Shown here in pieces: positions 5,530 through 8,009 of a stretch of 8,009 bases of DNA. The DNA lies in NCBI GenBank assembly GCA_030671945.1, contig DAOVHJ010000106.1:1-8009 (forward strand). Direction: 5' to 3'. The translations under genes and the position numbers were made by a program. The notes beneath the pieces were generated by a model, which saw only the letters and a list, made by a program, of their open reading frames with translations, did no database searches and was not told where the DNA came from. The DNA comes from Candidatus Heimdallarchaeota archaeon (GTDB lineage: Archaea > Asgardarchaeota > Heimdallarchaeia > JABLTI01). The stretch's first letter is position 1. The number at the start of each line of letters is the position of its first letter.

Positions 5530-6526
5530 CACCTTTTTCTGTTATCTTAGTTTCAACTATAGCTTCTTTTTCTTTCGAGAATATTTTCACTCGCGCGAAC
5601 AATAGTGGTAATAATAAGACTGCTATGACAATTAGTATGGAATACCGGATAAACCTAATTAGATAATCAACTGAATACCTAGCCATAAATGCTAATCCTG
5701 AGGTATCAATTAATTTGAAAAGTGCTGAAAAACCAAAGTAGGCACCAAGTAAAATGACTAACCCAACAATTACTCGAAGAAGTTTGGATAACCAGGTAAT
5801 ATTGTCATTTTTCATCTTGACAAATTTCGCTTCTAACCATACTAAAATTGGTATGAACATTAATGCAGAGACTACTTGTGCAGTATTATCTTCTAAGACC
5901 TTATTTGTAAGATTAGTTGGATCCCAATTACCAAATAATCCTTGAGTAAAGGTTATGATAAAAACGGCAACACCATATAATTCACCAACAATGATCTTCA
6001 TTCTATCAGACCAACTATCAATTATCCTAAGAATATATGGCATAATGAAATATAGCGCTGCTAGTATTGCTGCACCTACGAGAAATCCAATTATTACATC
6101 ACCTATATAGTGAACTCCTAAAACAATACGAGATAGACAAATCAACAAAACTAAAATTGGAGTTACAATATAGAGCCAGATTTTCTTAAAGTAAAGCATA
6201 ATCCAACCATATACTGCAGATGAATTTTGAGCATGACCTGAAGGAGTACTATACCCCTCTATATCATCAAGAATCCGTATATTATTTGTTGGTCTGGGTT
6301 TCTGAATTAATGTTTTTAAGAAGAAATTCAGAAAGACAGATGTTAACAAGACATACATTGCTATTATTGCTTCTTTCTTTTTGTATATCCAGAATCCTAC
6401 TGCTAAGATAACAATATAGATTATAGCTTCACCCAAGAATGTAATTCCTTGAAAAATTGTTATTAGCCAATCAGGGAAAACACTCTGAAATATTTCATTT
6501 ATTGCTTGACCAAAAAACCAACCCAT
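5519..6526 (-). CDS. PAP2-family membrane lipid phosphatase
   Basis: 335 aa, multi-pass. All three PAP2 signature motifs are intact: K71-x6-R78-P79, P95-S-G-H98, and S132-R133-x5-H139-x3-D143. H98 and H139 are the expected catalytic pair, with D143 activating the nucleophile. The family removes phosphate from phosphatidic acid, isoprenyl pyrophosphates or similar lipids on the outer membrane face. In an archaeon a polyprenyl (dolichyl) pyrophosphate or archaeal ether-lipid phosphate is a reasonable substrate, but this is inference. Membrane helices lie near 21-47, 53-71, 115-132 and 138-166. A further ~170 residues add about four more helices (near 178-197, 217-234, 248-274, 288-314) and a charged cytoplasmic tail, longer than the minimal domain. 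The start has GGTG (6536-6533) six bases upstream. Its 3' end overlaps the convergent HdrD-like gene by 11 bp. Confidence 0.88.
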   Translation of the reverse strand: MGWFFGQAINEIFQSVFPDWLITIFQGITFLGEAIIYIVILAVGFWIYKKKEAIIAMYVLLTSVFLNFFLKTLIQKPRPTNNIRILDDIEGYSTPSGHAQNSSAVYGWIMLYFKKIWLYIVTPILVLLICLSRIVLGVHYIGDVIIGFLVGAAILAALYFIMPYILRIIDSWSDRMKIIVGELYGVAVFIITFTQGLFGNWDPTNLTNKVLEDNTAQVVSALMFIPILVWLEAKFVKMKNDNITWLSKLLRVIVGLVILLGAYFGFSALFKLIDTSGLAFMARYSVDYLIRFIRYSILIVIAVLLLPLLFARVKIFSKEKEAIVETKITEKGAKA

Positions 6527-6531
6527 TTGCT

Positions 6532-6561
6532 ACACCAAGATTTTCATTTACCAGTTGGTGT
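6532..6561 (-). promoter_or_regulatory. Inverted repeat covering the PAP2 ribosome binding site
   Basis: In the minus-strand RNA, ACACCAA (6561-6555) can pair with TTGGTGT (6538-6532) across a 16-nt loop. The second arm contains the Shine-Dalgarno GGTG (6536-6533) of the PAP2 gene. If the message extends from the RIO2 gene, this hairpin would mask the site. If transcription starts near 6537 from a local promoter, the left arm is absent and the hairpin cannot form. Confidence 0.35.
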
Positions 6562-6611
6562 TAATACACGGTCTTACAAAAGTTTTTTCCGAAAAATGTT
6601 AAACAAATGAA

Positions 6612-7505
6612 TCAGAGCTTTTGTTTTTCGTATTCTTCCACAATAACTTCGAGGATAGTTTGTGGGTCAGACTCCACTTTGAATTTTCGTTTAAAATACT
6701 TGCAAATGTTATTTATGTCTCGATAAAGTAATTCCCCGGCATTAACATGTTCAGCAGATTCGTATTGTGGAAAATCAATTATCAGAAAATCTTCTTTTGG
6801 AGTGATTATGACATTATATTCCGAAAGATCTCCATGAACAATTTTTCCTTTAACAAATAACTTTCTAATTTCAGAAATTATTCCATTAAAAATTTTCAAA
6901 GGATTTTTCAATCCAATATTCACTAGTTCTGTTCCTTCGAAAAACTCCATAATTACTATGTGCCGGTTACCATCAATAGCTTTCGGAGCTTTTAGTTTTA
7001 TTTTGTTGGCGATTTTTATTCCAAGTATTTCTCTTTCTGCTGATAATCTTGATTTATATAACCAATTAATGTGCCCTTTTGAACCAAGATATCCTCTAAG
7101 TTTTTTACTTCTTTGAAAACTAGGTCGACCAACTCGATGGATTTTTGCAACCAAAGTCGTTTGTTCTTCATCATAAGCAAGAAAAACATCGGATTCTTTT
7201 CCTTTTCCTAATTCTCTACCTATTGCAATAATTGTATCTCTTTCTGATAATGCTCGAAATGCTAGAACATCATATCCGTGATGTGTCAATTGATAACCTG
7301 TGAATTGCCCTTTCCAACGGAAAAGAAGATCCTTGTAATGAAGATTATCCAATCTTTTAATGACTTGATCAGGTGTGAGCTTGCTAAATTCAACCATAGA
7401 ATCCACTGAAACATACTCAGCTGTCCGCATACCCACTTCTACAGCTGTTAATAACCGGAAATCATTCTTCTCTAATTCAAGTAAATACTCAGCTGCTTTT
7501 GACAT
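6612..7505 (-). CDS. rio2: RIO2-type atypical serine/threonine kinase/ATPase
   Basis: 297 aa, full length for archaeal Rio2. Residues 1-85 form the winged-helix domain typical of RIO2 (LLTAVEVGMRTAEYVSVDSM, then LTHHGYDVLA). The kinase part has the phosphate-binding loop GRELGKGKESDVF (96-108), ATP-binding Lys K121 (LVAKIHRVGR), hinge MEFFEG (186-191), catalytic loop H224-G-D226-L-S-E-Y-N231, and metal-binding D244 in IIDFPQY. As known for the family, RIO2 acts in cytoplasmic maturation of the small ribosomal subunit, working largely as an ATPase switch on pre-40S/30S particles. No key residue is missing. The start has GTGAT (7515-7511) five bases upstream. The next gene on the same strand, PAP2, begins 85 bp further on, so co-transcription is possible but not required. 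Confidence 0.95.
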   Translation of the reverse strand: MSKAAEYLLELEKNDFRLLTAVEVGMRTAEYVSVDSMVEFSKLTPDQVIKRLDNLHYKDLLFRWKGQFTGYQLTHHGYDVLAFRALSERDTIIAIGRELGKGKESDVFLAYDEEQTTLVAKIHRVGRPSFQRSKKLRGYLGSKGHINWLYKSRLSAEREILGIKIANKIKLKAPKAIDGNRHIVIMEFFEGTELVNIGLKNPLKIFNGIISEIRKLFVKGKIVHGDLSEYNVIITPKEDFLIIDFPQYESAEHVNAGELLYRDINNICKYFKRKFKVESDPQTILEVIVEEYEKQKL

Positions 7506-7535
7506 GAATCATCACTTATATCTTACTGACTGTTT

Positions 7536-7543
7536 TCTTTAAA
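7536..7543 (-). promoter_or_regulatory. Candidate TATA box for the RIO2 gene
   Basis: The minus strand reads TTTAAAGA, centred about 35 nt before the ATG at 7505. This agrees with the spacing seen upstream of other genes in the window. Confidence 0.35.
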
Positions 7544-7611
7544 TCAAATTATCTATTTATGGACTAAATCTTTCCGTTGTTTTAAGTAATTTGTTCTTCT
7601 TCGCCTTTAAT

Positions 7612-7627
7612 AAAAAAGGTTTTATAT
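7612..7627 (+). promoter_or_regulatory. Candidate BRE/TATA promoter for the ArsR-like gene
   Basis: AAAAAAGG followed by TTTTATAT is one of the best BRE plus TATA matches in the window. Transcription would begin near 7650 with a leader of about 88 nt. A weaker TATA-like TTTATTTA near 7679-7686 would give a leader of about 27 nt. Confidence 0.45.
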
Positions 7628-7637
7628 CATTCAACAC

Positions 7638-7655
7638 TTGTTTTTCATAAAACAA
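7638..7655. promoter_or_regulatory. 7-4-7 inverted repeat at the predicted start site of the ArsR-like gene
   Basis: TTGTTTT (7638-7644) and AAAACAA (7649-7655) are exact reverse complements around TCAT. The repeat overlaps the start site expected from the TATA at 7620-7627, so it is a good place for autoregulation by the encoded winged-helix protein. It is AT-rich, so chance is not excluded. Confidence 0.4.
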
Positions 7656-7737
7656 TCATTAAAAAATTCACAGAAACTTTTATTTATTGTATTAATTGTA
7701 GTAGTACTCCGAACTTCATATTGGAAGAGGTATTGAC

Positions 7738-8009
7738 ATGTCAAAAGAAACTTTAGATGTAGAGAGTGACGATATCAACCTAGTCGCAAAAGCCCTTTCA
7801 TCCAAAACACGGGTGCGAATTCTTAGGCTGACCTCTGAAAAAGACATTGATGTAAGCCGTATTGCAGGTTTATTAAATCAAACAGAAGCAAATGTTAGTG
7901 CTCAAATTAAAATTCTTGAAAATGCGAAACTTTTGGTTTCCCGGTATGAACCAGGAATGCATGGTGTACGAAAGATTTGTACTACAAAAGTTGACACAAT
8001 AATTTTCAA
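7738..8009 (+). CDS. ArsR-like winged-helix transcriptional regulator (C-terminus outside window)
   Basis: Ninety complete codons are open to the right edge, so the gene is partial. The ATG is supported by GAGGT (7727-7731) six bases upstream. Residues 14-32 (VAKALSSKTRVRILRLTSE) form the first helices of an ArsR-type domain. DVSRIAGLLNQTEANVSAQIKILENAKLL (38-66) holds the helix-turn-helix, and SRYEPGMHGVRKICTTKVDTI is the beta wing. The Y-x-PG-x-x-G-x-x-K-x-C pattern in the wing is like a subgroup of archaeal/bacterial ArsR-like predicted regulators (COG4189 type), as I recall it. No metal-binding Cys pair is visible in this part, so a metal sensor is not supported. It binds DNA as a probable dimer; its targets are unknown. 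It is divergent from RIO2 with a 232-bp gap. Confidence 0.85.
   Translation, partial: MSKETLDVESDDINLVAKALSSKTRVRILRLTSEKDIDVSRIAGLLNQTEANVSAQIKILENAKLLVSRYEPGMHGVRKICTTKVDTIIF

Noticed and set aside
6584..6596. TTTTTC-C-GAAAAA dyad after the RIO2 gene
   Set aside because: A 1-nt centre cannot form a strong RNA hairpin and the arms are low complexity. It may help termination, but the support is too weak to annotate.
1..8009. CRISPR arrays, tRNA/rRNA genes, insertion sequences, attachment sites
   Set aside because: No regularly spaced repeats, no cloverleaf with a T-loop GGTTCRA-type box, no transposase or integrase motifs and no long terminal repeats were seen by reading both strands.

Overview
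The window is archaeal chromosomal DNA, AT-rich (about one third GC by eye). The evidence for Archaea is a RIO2-type ribosome-assembly kinase, a pilin-like protein with the archaeal class III signal (K-N-A-V-S-P-V-I-A), a heterodisulfide-reductase-type protein with two complete CCG modules, a DUF389 membrane protein, and TATA/BRE-like elements a short distance upstream of many start codons. An Asgard archaeon (for example a Heimdallarchaeia-like lineage) is my inference, from the flotillin-type SPFH protein and a possible longin-like protein next to these genes. No marker here proves the lineage.

Layout, left to right. 1-463 (-): 5' part of an SPFH/flotillin-like membrane protein gene that runs off the left edge. 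464-732: AT-rich gap with two copies of an 11-bp TATA-like element and the terminator of the next gene. 733-1182 (-): secreted or pilin-like protein. 1183-1521: divergent regulatory region with a 25-bp palindrome just upstream of the pilin-like gene. 1522-2316 (+): 264-aa protein of unknown function with a possible N-terminal longin-type fold. 2337-3662 (-): DUF389 multi-pass membrane protein, convergent with the previous gene. 3663-3830: divergent intergenic region with a 12-bp perfect palindrome and a 34-bp nested GTTTC/GAAAC dyad. 3831-4139 (+): 102-aa orphan protein with a TTG start. 4240-5529 (+): HdrC-HdrB (HdrD-like) fusion iron-sulfur protein. 5519-6526 (-): PAP2 lipid phosphatase with a long membrane extension, overlapping the previous gene tail to tail by 11 bp. 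6612-7505 (-): RIO2 kinase. 7506-7737: divergent promoter region. 7738-8009 (+): 5' part of an ArsR-like winged-helix regulator gene that runs off the right edge.

The genes do not form one obvious pathway. Most are single transcription units in alternating orientation, and RIO2-PAP2 is the only plausible co-directional pair without a clear separating terminator. The most distinctive signals are regulatory: dyads placed at or near predicted core promoters (pilin-like, DUF389/orphan divergent region, ArsR-like gene). No tRNA, rRNA, CRISPR array, insertion sequence or integrase was seen. I found no convincing new multi-gene system. The best novelty candidates are the longin-like protein, the orphan 102-aa protein with its nested dyad, and the HdrD-like protein with a non-standard N-terminal cluster region.
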